64,000 bases of DNA. Origin: Knoellia aerolata DSM 18566 (lineage in GTDB: Bacteria > Actinomycetota > Actinomycetes > Actinomycetales > Dermatophilaceae). The stretch spans positions 62,001 to 126,000 of the forward strand of contig NZ_AVPL01000004.1 of assembly GCF_000768695.1 (NCBI RefSeq), written 5' to 3'. Positions 16,368-27,328 of this stretch are shown in pieces. A program made the translations under genes and the position numbers. The notes beneath the pieces were generated by a model that saw only the letters and a program-made list of their open reading frames with translations, was not told the DNA's origin and searched no databases. Positions within the stretch are counted from its first letter, which is position 1. Every line of letters begins with the position of its first letter.

Positions 16368-17171
16368 ATCGCTCGGCTCGACGCCGAGCTCGTCCGGCGC
16401 GGCCTGGCTCGTTCGCGCGGTGAGGCGCGGGAGCTGGTCGAGGCCGGGCAGGTCACGGTGCAGGGACGGGTGCTGCGCAAGGCGGCGGCACCGGTCGGGC
16501 CCGACACGGACCTCGTCGTCGCGGACGACGGTCCCCGGTGGGTCGGCCGGGCCGCGCACAAGCTCGACCATGCCTTCGCCCAGTGGGAGCCGGACGGCCT
16601 GACGGCGACCGGACGGCGCTGTCTCGACGTCGGAGCCTCGACGGGCGGGTTCACCCAGGTCCTGCTGCACCGCGGCGCGGAGCACGTTGTCGCGCTGGAC
16701 GTCGGGCGCGACCAGCTCGTCGCCGGCCTGCGGGAGGACCCACGGGTGACCGAGCGCAGCGGCACCTCGATCCGCGACGCGACCGCCGACGAGCTCGGCA
16801 CCTTCGACCTCGTGGTCGCCGACCTGTCCTTCATCTCCCTGACGCTCGTCCTCGAGGCGATCGCCGGGCTGACCCGCGCCGGCGGCGACGTCGTCGTCCT
16901 CGTCAAGCCCCAGTTCGAGGTCGGGCGGGGCCGGCTGAGCAAGAACGGCCTCGTCACCGACCCCAGGCACCGCCGCCGCGCCCTCACCGGCGTCGTCACG
17001 GCGGCCGGCGAGGCGGGTCTGGGCCTCCACGGACTCATCCGCAGCCCCATCACCGGTGGTGAGGGCAACACCGAGTACCTGTTGTGGGGGAGGTCCGGGG
17101 TCTCGGGCACGATGGACCCGGACGCGGTGCACGCCGCCGTCCGGGACCTCGCCAGGGAAGGACGCGCATGA
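16368..17171 (+). CDS. tlyA: TlyA-type rRNA 2'-O-methyltransferase
   Basis: Predicted 16S/23S rRNA ribose (2'-O) methyltransferase. In mycobacteria TlyA modifies C1409 and C1920 and confers capreomycin sensitivity. The S4 RNA-binding domain starts RLDAELVRRGLARSRGEARE. The FtsJ-like domain shows DVGASTGGFTQVLL (SAM site), LVVADLSFISL and LVKPQFEVGRG. The start is a problem. No ATG, GTG or TTG lies in frame before the S4 domain, and the first canonical start is the GTG at 16458, which would cut off most of S4. I place the start provisionally at the ATC codon 16368, two bases after the preceding stop. It is followed by coupled nadK (ATGA overlap). Confidence 0.85.
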   Translation: MARLDAELVRRGLARSRGEARELVEAGQVTVQGRVLRKAAAPVGPDTDLVVADDGPRWVGRAAHKLDHAFAQWEPDGLTATGRRCLDVGASTGGFTQVLLHRGAEHVVALDVGRDQLVAGLREDPRVTERSGTSIRDATADELGTFDLVVADLSFISLTLVLEAIAGLTRAGGDVVVLVKPQFEVGRGRLSKNGLVTDPRHRRRALTGVVTAAGEAGLGLHGLIRSPITGGEGNTEYLLWGRSGVSGTMDPDAVHAAVRDLAREGRA

Positions 17172-18100
17172 GTGAGCCGCGACGCATCCTGCTCGTCGTC
17201 CACCCCGCGCGCCCGGAGGTCCACGACCACGCGCTCGGCGTCGTCCGGCGTCTCAACGCCGCCGGCGTCCACGTCGCCGTCATCGGCCACGAGATGCGGG
17301 GCACCCCGCTCGAGGGACAACCCGACCTCCTCGCCGCGCACCCCGACGACCCCACCCACGGGTGTGAGCTCGTCTGCATCCTCGGCGGGGACGGGTCGAT
17401 CCTGCGCGCCGCCGAGCTGTCCCGCGGGTCGGGGGTGCCGCTCCTCGGGGTGAACTTCGGCCACGTCGGCTTCCTCGCCGAGGTGGAACGCGACGACCTC
17501 GACGTCACCGTGGAGCGCATCGTCTCCCGCGACTACACCATCGAGGAACGCATGACCCTCGAGGTCACGGCCTTCCACGACGGCGAGACGGTGTTCGAGA
17601 GCTGGGCCCTCAACGAGGTCACCGTCGAGAAGGCCTCGCGGGAGCGGATGATCGAGCTCACCGTCGAGATCGACGGGCGTCCCCTGTCCACGTGGGGCTG
17701 CGACGGGGTCGTCATGGCGACCCCGACCGGCTCCACCGCCTACGCGTTCTCGGCCGGGGGGCCGGTGGTGTGGCCCGACGTCGACGCCCTGCTGCTCGTC
17801 CCCATCAGTGCGCACGCCCTCTTCGCCCGCCCCCTCGTCGTCGGCCCCGACAGCCAGCTCGCCGTCGAGGTGGTGCCCCGGACCCAGGGCTCCGGCGTCG
17901 TCTGGTGCGACGGGCGCCGTGCGGTCGACCTCCCGCCCGGCGCGCGGATCCAGGTGCACCGCAGCGAGGACCCCGTGCGGCTCGCGCGCTTCGCCGGCTC
18001 ACCCTTCACCGACCGGCTCGTCGAGAAGTTCGACCTGTCCGTCCACGGCTGGCGCGGCACGGCCCGCCGTGCCGCCGAGGCCGACGCGGACCGGGGCTGA
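17168..18100 (+). CDS. nadK: NAD kinase
   Basis: ATP- or polyphosphate-dependent NAD kinase that makes NADP, 310 residues. The diagnostic motifs are CILGGDGSILRAAE (near residue 76), the NEVTVEKASRERMIEL segment, and GDGVVMATPTGSTAYAFSAG (NAD site). The ATG start overlaps the tlyA stop (ATGA). The order tlyA-nadK-recN is conserved in many actinobacteria. A role beyond NADP supply is not indicated by the neighbours. Confidence 0.95.
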   Translation: MSEPRRILLVVHPARPEVHDHALGVVRRLNAAGVHVAVIGHEMRGTPLEGQPDLLAAHPDDPTHGCELVCILGGDGSILRAAELSRGSGVPLLGVNFGHVGFLAEVERDDLDVTVERIVSRDYTIEERMTLEVTAFHDGETVFESWALNEVTVEKASRERMIELTVEIDGRPLSTWGCDGVVMATPTGSTAYAFSAGGPVVWPDVDALLLVPISAHALFARPLVVGPDSQLAVEVVPRTQGSGVVWCDGRRAVDLPPGARIQVHRSEDPVRLARFAGSPFTDRLVEKFDLSVHGWRGTARRAAEADADRG

Positions 18101-18109
18101 CGGCGCGCC

Positions 18110-19813
18110 GTGCTCCAGGAGATCAGGATCCAGGACCTCGGGATCATCGACGAGTCGCTCATCGAGTTCGGCCCGGGCCTCACCGTGCTCACCGGCGAGA
18201 CCGGTGCCGGCAAGACGATGGTCGTGACGAGTCTCGGCCTGCTCCTCGGGGCGCGGTCCGACTCCGGGCTCGTGCGCGAGGGAGCCGACCGCGCGGTCGT
18301 CGAGGGGGTCTTCGACGTCCCCGTCGACCACCCGGCGACCCTGCGAGCCACCGAGGCCGGGGGGGACGTCGACGGTGCGCTCGTGCTCGTCCGCACCGTC
18401 AGCGGCGAGGGTCGGTCCCGGGCGCACGTCGGCGGCCGCAGTGCCCCGGTGGGTGTCCTCGGCGAGCTCGGGGAGCACCTCGTCGCGGTCCACGGGCAGG
18501 CCGACCAGTGGCGGCTGCGCCGCCCCGACGAGCACCGGGAGCTGCTGGACGCCTTCGGTGCCGAGACCGTGTCGGCGGCGCGGACGGCATACGCCAGCGC
18601 GTATGCCGCCCACGCGACCGCCGTGGCCACGCTCGAGACCCTGCGTGCCGCGGCCCGCGAACGGGCCCAGGAGCTGGACCTGCTCCGCCGCGGCCTCGAG
18701 CGTATCGAGGCCGCCGCGCCGCAGGCCGGCGAGGACGCCGCGCTCCGCGTGGAGGACGAGCGCCTCGCCCACGCCGAGGAGCTGCGGCAGGGCTCGTCCG
18801 AGGCGCAGCTGCTGCTCGCCGGCGGTGACGACGCCTCCGGCGACGCCGACGACGGGATCATCGGCGCCCTGGCGCGGGCTCGGGCGGCGCTCGGCCAGGT
18901 GAGCGCGAACGACCCGGCCCTGGCCGACCTCGAGCGACGCCTCACCGAGGTGGCCCACCTCGTGAACGACCTCGCCTCGGACCTCTCGGGCTACGTCGCC
19001 GACGTCGACCTCGACCCCGGTCGGCTGACCTGGGTCCAGCAGCGGCGAGCGGAGCTGAGCGAGCTGACCCGCAGCTACGGCGACACCGTCGACGACGTCA
19101 TCGCGTGGGGGCTCACCGCGTCCCGACGCGTCCTCGAGCTCGAGGGCGACGACGGCCGCATCGCCGACCTCGAGCGGGACGTGACGAGGCTCGACGAGGA
19201 GCGCACCCGGCTGGCGGGGGACCTCGGCGAGGCCCGGCGGGCCGCCGCCTCCCGGCTGGGGGAGCGCATCGGCGACGAGCTCGCGCACCTCGCGATGGGG
19301 TCGGCGCGGGTCGTCGTCGCCGTGACTCCGGCCGCCCGGCTCGGTCCCCACGGCGGCGACGACGTGGAGATCGGGCTGGCCGCCAACGTCGGCAGCGCGC
19401 CACGCAGCGTGAGCAAGGTGGCCTCCGGTGGTGAGCTGTCGCGGGTGATGCTCGCCATCGAGGTCGCCACCGCACAGGCCACCGGGTCGGTGCCGACGTT
19501 CGTCTTCGACGAGGTCGACTCCGGGGTCGGTGGCCGGGCCGCGCTCGACGTCGGGGCCCGGCTGGCAGCCCTCGCGTCGTCGGCGCAGGTCATCGTCGTC
19601 ACCCACCTGGCCCAGGTGGCAGCGCACGCCGACCACCACCTCGTGGTCTCGAAGTCCGACGACGGCCACGTGACGCGCAGTGGCGTGCGCCGGGTGACCG
19701 GCGAGGACCGCGTCACCGAGCTCGCCCGGATGATGGCCGGGTCGGTGAGCGAGGCCGCCCTCGAGCACGCGCGGGACCTGCTCTCGGACCTCGGTCGCAG
19801 CATCGACGCCTGA
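18110..19813 (+). CDS. recN: DNA repair protein RecN
   Basis: SMC-like ATPase acting at double-strand breaks, 567 residues. Walker A is VLTGETGAGKTMVV near residue 30. A long central region rich in Glu, Arg and Ala is the coiled coil. The ABC signature is KVASGGELSRVMLA and Walker B is TFVFDEVDSGVGGRAA. It starts at a GTG 9 bases after nadK. No LexA box is apparent in the short gap, so expression is probably from the tlyA-nadK transcript or from within nadK. Confidence 0.95.
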   Translation: MLQEIRIQDLGIIDESLIEFGPGLTVLTGETGAGKTMVVTSLGLLLGARSDSGLVREGADRAVVEGVFDVPVDHPATLRATEAGGDVDGALVLVRTVSGEGRSRAHVGGRSAPVGVLGELGEHLVAVHGQADQWRLRRPDEHRELLDAFGAETVSAARTAYASAYAAHATAVATLETLRAAARERAQELDLLRRGLERIEAAAPQAGEDAALRVEDERLAHAEELRQGSSEAQLLLAGGDDASGDADDGIIGALARARAALGQVSANDPALADLERRLTEVAHLVNDLASDLSGYVADVDLDPGRLTWVQQRRAELSELTRSYGDTVDDVIAWGLTASRRVLELEGDDGRIADLERDVTRLDEERTRLAGDLGEARRAAASRLGERIGDELAHLAMGSARVVVAVTPAARLGPHGGDDVEIGLAANVGSAPRSVSKVASGGELSRVMLAIEVATAQATGSVPTFVFDEVDSGVGGRAALDVGARLAALASSAQVIVVTHLAQVAAHADHHLVVSKSDDGHVTRSGVRRVTGEDRVTELARMMAGSVSEAALEHARDLLSDLGRSIDA

Positions 19814-19864
19814 GCGGCCGCGCCGTGCGCGAGCCCACCCGCCGAGCGTGGCACGATGTGCGGG

Positions 19865-21046
19865 ATGCCCTTCACGACCCGCATGCGCCGCGAACGTGAC
19901 CCCGGCCCTGCCGGTGTCCACGGACCCGCACGCGTCGACCCGCGCACCAAGGACCTCACCAAGCGTCTCAAGCCGGGCGACATCGCGGTGATCAACCACA
20001 TCGACATCGACAAGGTCAGCGCCGAGGCGCTCGTGGCCTGCCGCCCCTCGGCGGTCGTCAACGCGGCCGCCTCCATCTCCGGGCGCTACCCCAACCTCGG
20101 CCCCGAGATCATCCTCGCCGCCGGCATCCCCCTGCTCGACTCGGTGGGCGAGGGCGTCATGGCCGTGGCCGAGGGCACCGTGGTCCGGCTCGAGGGCGAC
20201 GACCTCCTCGCCGGCGACACGGTCGTGGCCAGCGGCGCCGCCCTGGACGCCGCGTCGGTGACGGACTCGATGAGCGAGGCCCGGGCCGGGCTCAACGACC
20301 AGCTCGAGGCGTTCGCGGCGAACACCATGGAGTACCTCAAGCAGGAGCGCGCGCTGCTCCTCGACGGCGTCGGCGTCCCCGACATCAGGACCGACCTCGA
20401 CGGGCGCCACGTCCTCATCGTCGTGCGTGGGTACCACTACAAGGAGGACCTGCAGATGCTGCGGTCCTACATCCGCGAGTTCAAGCCGATCCTCATCGGG
20501 GTCGACGGGGGAGCCGACGCCATCGTCGATGCCCGGCACAAGCCGGACCTCATCGTCGGGGACATGGACTCCGTCTCCGACGCGACGCTGCGGTGCGGCG
20601 CGGAGGTCGTCGTCCACGCCTACCGCGACGGTCGCGCGCCCGGGCTCGAACGGGTGCGCGCACTCGGCGTCGAGCCGGTCGTCTTCCCCGCGACGGGGAC
20701 GAGCGAGGACGTCGCGATGCTCCTCGCCGACGACAAGGGGGCGACCCTCATCGTCGCGGTCGGCACCCACGCCACCCTCGTGGAGTTCCTCGACAAGGGC
20801 CGCTCCGGCATGGCGAGCACCTTCCTCACCCGGCTCCGGGTCGGCGGCAAGCTCGTCGATGCCAAGGGCGTGAGCCGGCTCTACCGCTCGCGGATCTCCG
20901 GCTCGTGGCTGGCCCTCATGGTCCTCGTCGGCCTGCTCGCCCTGGCCGCCGCCCTCTGGGCCACTCCGGGGGGCAAGGTCTTCCTCCAGGTGATCGGCGC
21001 CCGCCTCGACGTTCTCTGGTCCGCCCTCGGAGGAATCTTCACGTGA
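19865..21046 (+). CDS. steA: SteA-like cell separation protein (thiamine pyrophosphokinase-like fold)
   Basis: Membrane-anchored protein of about 393 residues. Residues around 35-330 resemble thiamine pyrophosphokinase (PILIGVDGGADAIVDARHKP and LIVGDMDSVSDATLRCGA). A single membrane helix (SWLALMVLVGLLALAAALWA) lies near the C-terminus. In Corynebacterium, SteA and its partner SteB act in cytokinesis with the RipC-FtsEX pathway (established for that genus). The ATG at 19865 is favoured by its position at the family start; an ATG at 19856 is an alternative. The stop overlaps the steB start by four bases. Confidence 0.88.
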   Translation: MPFTTRMRRERDPGPAGVHGPARVDPRTKDLTKRLKPGDIAVINHIDIDKVSAEALVACRPSAVVNAAASISGRYPNLGPEIILAAGIPLLDSVGEGVMAVAEGTVVRLEGDDLLAGDTVVASGAALDAASVTDSMSEARAGLNDQLEAFAANTMEYLKQERALLLDGVGVPDIRTDLDGRHVLIVVRGYHYKEDLQMLRSYIREFKPILIGVDGGADAIVDARHKPDLIVGDMDSVSDATLRCGAEVVVHAYRDGRAPGLERVRALGVEPVVFPATGTSEDVAMLLADDKGATLIVAVGTHATLVEFLDKGRSGMASTFLTRLRVGGKLVDAKGVSRLYRSRISGSWLALMVLVGLLALAAALWATPGGKVFLQVIGARLDVLWSALGGIFT

Positions 21047-21996
21047 TCGACTTCCGCTACCACCTCGTCTCGATCGTCTCGATCTTCATGGCGCTGGCCG
21101 TGGGGATCGTCCTCGGCGCCGGCCCGCTCAAGGGATCGATCGGCGACACGCTCACGCAGGAGGTCACCCAGCTGCGGGAGGACCGGGCCGCCCTGCGCAC
21201 CGAGCTCGACGCCGCCCGCAAGGGCTCGACGGCCCGCGACGACTTCGCCCGCGACGCCGCGACCCGGCTCGTCGGGGGCACGCTCACCGGCACCACGGTC
21301 GCCGTCGTCGTCCTGCCGCGCGCGGATGCCGACCACGTGAGCGAGGTCGAGGAGCTCCTCGCGACGGCGGGCGCACAGGTCGTGTCGCGCACGACGATCG
21401 AGGAGTCCTGGGTGCCGCAGGGCGCGGACGCCACGACGAAGCAGAGCACGCTCGCGACCGACCTGCGCCGCTCGCTGGGCCTTCCCCCGGCAGCGGAGTC
21501 CGACTCGACCCCGCTGGACGAGGTGCTCGCCGACGTCCTCGTCGACACCGGCGCCGCGGAGGCCAGTGACGCGGCCAAGGCCGCGCTCGACTCGCTCGCG
21601 GGCGAGCAGCTCATCGACGTCGAGACGGCCGACCTCGCGCGGGCCACCACGGCCGTCGTCATCGGCGGTCCGGTCCAGGGCGACGTCGTCGCGGACCGCG
21701 ACCGTGCCGCCACCCGCCTCGCCTCCCTCTCCTTGGCCCTCGACGCCGGCGGCCGAGGAGCGGTCCTCGCGTCCGACGTGGGAGTCTCCGGGTTCGAGGG
21801 CGTGTCCTCGGTCGTGCGGGCCGCTCGCGGCGACGCGGGCACATCGCGTGCGCTCTCCACCGTCGACGACGTGAGCCTGCCCCTGGGCCAGGTCAGCGTG
21901 GTCTACGCCCTCGTCCAGCAGCTCGGCGGAGGCGTCGGACAGTACGGCCTCGGTGACGGCGTGTCCGCCGGCTACCCGCCGATCCCGGCGCCGTGA
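21043..21996 (+). CDS. steB: SteB/MctB-like membrane protein
   Basis: A 317-residue protein with one N-terminal membrane helix (LVSIVSIFMALAVGIVLGAG), then a coiled-coil stretch (LREDRAALRTELDAARKGS) and an extracytoplasmic domain. The family is annotated as a copper transporter after mycobacterial MctB (Rv1698), while the corynebacterial homologue SteB is a partner of SteA in cell separation. Pairing with steA by a GTGA overlap favours the division role here. No cysteine or methionine metal cluster is visible, which weakens a copper-binding role. The 3' end overlaps the next gene. Confidence 0.88.
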   Translation: MIDFRYHLVSIVSIFMALAVGIVLGAGPLKGSIGDTLTQEVTQLREDRAALRTELDAARKGSTARDDFARDAATRLVGGTLTGTTVAVVVLPRADADHVSEVEELLATAGAQVVSRTTIEESWVPQGADATTKQSTLATDLRRSLGLPPAAESDSTPLDEVLADVLVDTGAAEASDAAKAALDSLAGEQLIDVETADLARATTAVVIGGPVQGDVVADRDRAATRLASLSLALDAGGRGAVLASDVGVSGFEGVSSVVRAARGDAGTSRALSTVDDVSLPLGQVSVVYALVQQLGGGVGQYGLGDGVSAGYPPIPAP

Positions 21997-22805
21997 GCCG
22001 GCGTCCGCTCGCGGCGGCCCTCGTCGCCGGCGCCGTCGCCGTCGCGGGCATGGCGCTGCGGCACCGGCTCCCGGCCACGACGCTCGCCCGCTGGGACCGC
22101 ACCAACCACGCCGGCTCGACAGTGACGCTGCTCGAAGGGCCCGTGTACGCGGTCGCGGCCGCCCTCGGTGGTGCCGCCGGCGGCCGCCCGGTCCTGCCCG
22201 GGCTCGCCGTGAGCCTGGGGGTCGGTGCCTTCGGCGCCCTCGACGACCTGGCCGGCGACGCGACGAGCAAGGGCCTCAAGGGCCACCTCGGTGCCCTGAC
22301 GCGCGGCGAGGTCACCACCGGCGCCGTCAAGATCATCGGTCTCGGCGCGAGCGGCCTCGTCGGGGCCGCGCTGGCCGACCGGGTGACCGGCCGGGGCCCC
22401 GTCGCCACCCTCGTCGGCGGTGCCGCGATCGCGGGCGCCGCCAACGTCGCCAACCTCCTCGACCTGCGCCCCGGGCGCACCCTCAAGGCCGTCGCCCTCA
22501 CCGCCGCGCCCCTGCTCGTGCCCCCGTCGGCGGGTGGCGCCGCCACCGCGGCGGCTGCCCTCGGGGCCGCGGCGGGCACCGCCCGGGGAGACCTGCGCGG
22601 CGACTCGATGCTCGGCGACACCGGGGCCAACACCGCCGGCGCCCTCATCGGGCTCGCCCTCGTCGAACGCCTGGGCGTGCGGGGACGGCTCGTCGTGCTC
22701 GGCGTCAGCGCCGCCCTCACCGTCCTCTCGGAGCGGGTCTCGTTCAGCGCGGTCATCGAGGACACCCCGCCGCTGCGCCGTCTCGACCGCTGGGGTCGCC
22801 CGTGA
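21993..22805 (+). CDS. MraY/WecA-like phospho-sugar transferase (glycosyltransferase 4 family)
   Basis: Polytopic membrane protein of 270 residues, shorter than MraY or WecA (about 350). The superfamily motifs are recognisable: GALDDLAGD (the DDxxG region), ANVANLLDLRPGR (the N-x-x-N-x-x-D catalytic region) and DSMLGDTGANTAG. It probably transfers a sugar phosphate onto a polyprenyl phosphate carrier. The donor sugar is unknown. The true MraY of the mur cluster is expected elsewhere, so this is a paralogue. It is coupled to steB (GTGA) and to the flippase-like gene downstream, which suggests one pathway. Confidence 0.82.
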   Translation: MSRRPLAAALVAGAVAVAGMALRHRLPATTLARWDRTNHAGSTVTLLEGPVYAVAAALGGAAGGRPVLPGLAVSLGVGAFGALDDLAGDATSKGLKGHLGALTRGEVTTGAVKIIGLGASGLVGAALADRVTGRGPVATLVGGAAIAGAANVANLLDLRPGRTLKAVALTAAPLLVPPSAGGAATAAAALGAAAGTARGDLRGDSMLGDTGANTAGALIGLALVERLGVRGRLVVLGVSAALTVLSERVSFSAVIEDTPPLRRLDRWGRP

Positions 22806-24451
22806 CCGGCCGCGCCGTCGGGCAGTCCGTGGCCCGGGCCGCCGTCGTCGTCGCGGTCGCCACGCTCCTCGCCCGCCTCGCGGGGTTCCTGCGGACCCTC
22901 GTCTTCTCCCACAGCGTGGGCACCAGCCCGGTCGGTGACGCCTACCAGACGGTCAACACCCTGCCCAACGTCGTCTACGAGGTCGCCGCCGGCGGTGCCC
23001 TGGCCGCGATCGCCGTTCCGCTGGTCGCGGGCCGTCTCGGTGCCGGTCACCGGGAGGACTCCGACCGCAGCGCCTCCGCCCTGCTCACGTGGGCCGTGGT
23101 CATCCTCGTGCCCCTCGCCGCCGTCGTCTTCGTCGCGGCGCCGTGGCTCAGCGAGCTGCTCCTCGACGACACCACGCGGCCCGGCAGCGTCGACCTCGGC
23201 ACCGTGATGCTGCGGATCTTCGCGCCACAGGTGGCGCTCTACGGCATCGGTGTCGTCCTCGCCGGTGTCCTGCAGGCGCACCGGCGCTTCCTCGCCGCGG
23301 CCCTGGCACCCCTGCTCTCGAGCCTCGTCGTCATGGGCGCCTACGTGGCCTACGGGCGGCTCGTCGACGGACCGGTCGGTGCCGACGACGTCGGCGACGC
23401 AGCCGTCTGGGTCCTCGCCGGCGGCACCACGCTCGGCGTCGTCGTCCTCAGCCTGCCGCTTCTCGTCCCGGCGTTGCGGACGGGGATCCGGCTGCGCCCC
23501 ACCCTGACGTTCCCGGGAGGCCTCGGCAGCCGCGCCTCCCAGCTCGCCGGCGCCGGCGTCCTCGCCCTCGCCGCGCAGCAGGTCACCGTCGCCCTGACGC
23601 TGTGGCTCACCCATGCGCCTCGCACGCTCGACACCGGCGTCGTCAACGCCTACGCCTACATCCAGGCCGTCTACCTGCTCCCGTATGCCGTCCTCGCGGT
23701 CCCGGTGGCGACCGCGGCCTTCCCGGCGCTCGCCCACGCGGAGGGCGCGAGCGAGGAGGCGCCGGGGGAGTCGGGCGCCCCCGGGACGCTGGCACGCAGC
23801 CTGCGCGCGATCATCCTGCTCACGTCCGGCGCAGCCGCGGCGCTCATCACCGTGGCCCGGCCCGTCGGGGACTTCTTCCTCGCCTGGGACAAGGGGAGCG
23901 CCGGCGCCGGCCGCGAGGCGCTCAGTGCCCTCCCGGGTGGTCTGGCGGCCTACGCGCCGGGGCTCGTCGGTTTCAGCGTCGCGGCGCTGCTGACCCGGGC
24001 GCTCTACGTGCGCGGCCGACCCCTCCACGGGGCGCTCGCCGTGGCCGTCGGATGGCTGCTGGCCGGCCTCCTGCCCCTGGCGTGGGTCCCCGACGGGTCC
24101 GACGCCGGGACGACCCTGGGTGTCCTCGGCATCTCGTCGACCTTCGGCATGACGACGTCGGCCGTGGTTCTCGGGGTCCTCGTGCGCCGGGAGTGGGGCT
24201 CCGGGGCCCTCGCGGGCAGCGGCCGGACGATCGGTGCCGCCGTCGTCGCCGCCGCCGTGGCGATCGCCGTCGGTGACTCGGTCGCCCGGGTCATCGACGC
24301 GCCGGGCGTGCTCGGGGCCCTCTTCACCGGCGTCGTCGTCGGCGGGCTCACCATGGTCGTCCACGTCCTCGTCATGTCCCTGGCCGACCGCTCCCTGGTG
24401 CAGGAGCTGCGGGAACGCGGTCGCCGCCGCCGGAAGGAGCGCACACCGTGA
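22802..24451 (+). CDS. MurJ/MviN-like lipid flippase
   Basis: Integral membrane protein of 549 residues with about 13-14 predicted helices, of the MOP exporter superfamily. The N-terminal segment RLAGFLRTLVFSHSVGTSP, then VNTLPNVVYEVAAGGALAAI, matches the MurJ start (helices 1-2). It likely flips a polyprenyl-linked sugar made by the preceding enzyme. Whether that is lipid II or another glycan carrier is unclear; actinobacteria usually also have a separate large MurJ. The GTG start overlaps the previous stop, and the stop overlaps the glycosyltransferase start (GTGA). Confidence 0.83.
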   Translation: MTGRAVGQSVARAAVVVAVATLLARLAGFLRTLVFSHSVGTSPVGDAYQTVNTLPNVVYEVAAGGALAAIAVPLVAGRLGAGHREDSDRSASALLTWAVVILVPLAAVVFVAAPWLSELLLDDTTRPGSVDLGTVMLRIFAPQVALYGIGVVLAGVLQAHRRFLAAALAPLLSSLVVMGAYVAYGRLVDGPVGADDVGDAAVWVLAGGTTLGVVVLSLPLLVPALRTGIRLRPTLTFPGGLGSRASQLAGAGVLALAAQQVTVALTLWLTHAPRTLDTGVVNAYAYIQAVYLLPYAVLAVPVATAAFPALAHAEGASEEAPGESGAPGTLARSLRAIILLTSGAAAALITVARPVGDFFLAWDKGSAGAGREALSALPGGLAAYAPGLVGFSVAALLTRALYVRGRPLHGALAVAVGWLLAGLLPLAWVPDGSDAGTTLGVLGISSTFGMTTSAVVLGVLVRREWGSGALAGSGRTIGAAVVAAAVAIAVGDSVARVIDAPGVLGALFTGVVVGGLTMVVHVLVMSLADRSLVQELRERGRRRRKERTP

Positions 24452-25530
24452 GGGTCGCCCTCGTCATGGGGACGAGCGCCGGGGGCACCGGGCGTCACGT
24501 CCACGACCTCGCCTCCGGCCTCGTCGGCTCGGGCCACGACGTCGTCGTCCTCGCACCCGCCGGCGAGCTCGACCAGTTCGCCTTCGGCGCGACGGGCGCC
24601 GGCACGGTCGAGCTCACCGTCTCCGACCGGCCGCACCCGACCCGGGACGCGCGTGCCCTGGCGACCCTGCGCGACGTGCTCCGCGGCGCGGACGTCGTCC
24701 ACGCGCACGGCGCGCGCGTCGGTGCCCTGTCCGCGGTGGCCGTCCTCGGCAGCAGGACGCCGCTCGTCGTCACCCTCCACAACGCGTCGCCCGGCCGAGG
24801 TGTCGCCGGCCGCATCCACGCGGTGCTCGAGCGCGTCGTCGCCCGGGGTTCCGACCTCGTGCTCGGCGTGTCCGCCGACATCGTCGACGTGCAACGGGGG
24901 CTGGGCGCGAGCCGTGCGGAGCTCGCGGTGATCGCGGCCCCGCCGCCCGCACCGGCGACCCGGGACCGCTTCGCCGTGCGCCAGTCCCTCGGGATCGGCA
25001 GTCGCACCATGCTGCTCGTCACCGTCGCCCGACTCGCGCCCCAGAAGGACCTCGACCTCCTCGTCGACGCCGTCGCGGAGATGCTCGGCCGGCACGACAT
25101 CGACGTGCTCGCCGCCGTCGCCGGCGACGGCCCCGACCGGGACCGGCTGCAGCAGCGCATCGACGCGGCCGGGGTGCCGGTGCGCCTCCTCGGCCACCGC
25201 ACCGACGTGGCCGACCTCATCGCCGCGGCCGATGCGGTGGTGTCGACCGCGCGGTGGGAGGGCCAGCCGGTCGGGCTCCAGGAGGCCCTGCACGCCGGAG
25301 CCGCCATCGTCGCCACGGACGCCGGCGGCACCGGTGCCGTCGTCGGTGACGCCGCCATCCTCGTCCCCGTCGGCGACGTCGCGTCGATGGCCCGAGCGCT
25401 CGCCGACGTGCTCCTTCACGGCGCGGTGCGCGACGACCTGCGCTCTCGCGCCATCTCGCGCGGAGGTGAGCTCCCGACGAGTGCGGACGCGCTCGACGCC
25501 GCGCTCACGGCATACGAGTCCGTCCTGTGA
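24448..25530 (+). CDS. Glycosyltransferase family 4 (GT-B fold)
   Basis: Retaining GT-B glycosyltransferase of 360 residues, cytoplasmic or membrane-associated. The N-terminal domain begins [19 protein letters not shown]. The C-terminal nucleotide-sugar domain has [17 protein letters not shown] and [19 protein letters not shown], the E-x7-E-type motif of GT4 enzymes. Acceptor and donor are unknown. It is coupled to the flippase-like gene (GTGA) and is the last gene before pyrG, which has its own promoter. A job in extending a lipid-linked glycan is inferred from context. Confidence 0.87.
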   Translation: MRVALVMGTSAGGTGRHVHDLASGLVGSGHDVVVLAPAGELDQFAFGATGAGTVELTVSDRPHPTRDARALATLRDVLRGADVVHAHGARVGALSAVAVLGSRTPLVVTLHNASPGRGVAGRIHAVLERVVARGSDLVLGVSADIVDVQRGLGASRAELAVIAAPPPAPATRDRFAVRQSLGIGSRTMLLVTVARLAPQKDLDLLVDAVAEMLGRHDIDVLAAVAGDGPDRDRLQQRIDAAGVPVRLLGHRTDVADLIAAADAVVSTARWEGQPVGLQEALHAGAAIVATDAGGTGAVVGDAAILVPVGDVASMARALADVLLHGAVRDDLRSRAISRGGELPTSADALDAALTAYESVL

Positions 25531-25604
25531 CCCGCCGGGACACTCCGCGACCGGGACCGGACGGGTCACGGTGGGTCGCCGCAGGGGCGGCCCGGTCCAT
25601 GACG

Positions 25605-25618
25605 TATCGTTGAAGCCC

Positions 25619-25621
<3 letters not shown>
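25605..25621 (+). promoter_or_regulatory. pyrG -10 element with leaderless start
   Basis: TATCGT (25605-25610) is followed by 8 bases and then GTG at 25619. The expected transcription start therefore falls on or next to the start codon, and there is no Shine-Dalgarno sequence. Confidence 0.55.

Positions 25622-27324
<1,703 letters not shown>

Positions 27325-27328
<4 letters not shown>

Noticed and set aside
15080-17959. Minus-strand open frame of 959 codons opposite the lysine-rich gene, tlyA and nadK
   Set aside because: Its sequence is the complement-frame image of high-GC genes (runs such as VDVFAVEVDEAVFF mirror the AAG/GAC repeats). It has no family match, no ribosome binding site, and conflicts with four well-supported genes.
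17999-20770. Minus-strand open frame of 923 codons opposite recN and steA
   Set aside because: Typical antisense open frame in high-GC DNA. Composition is dominated by G, A, R, V and D with no domain; recN and steA on the plus strand are certain.
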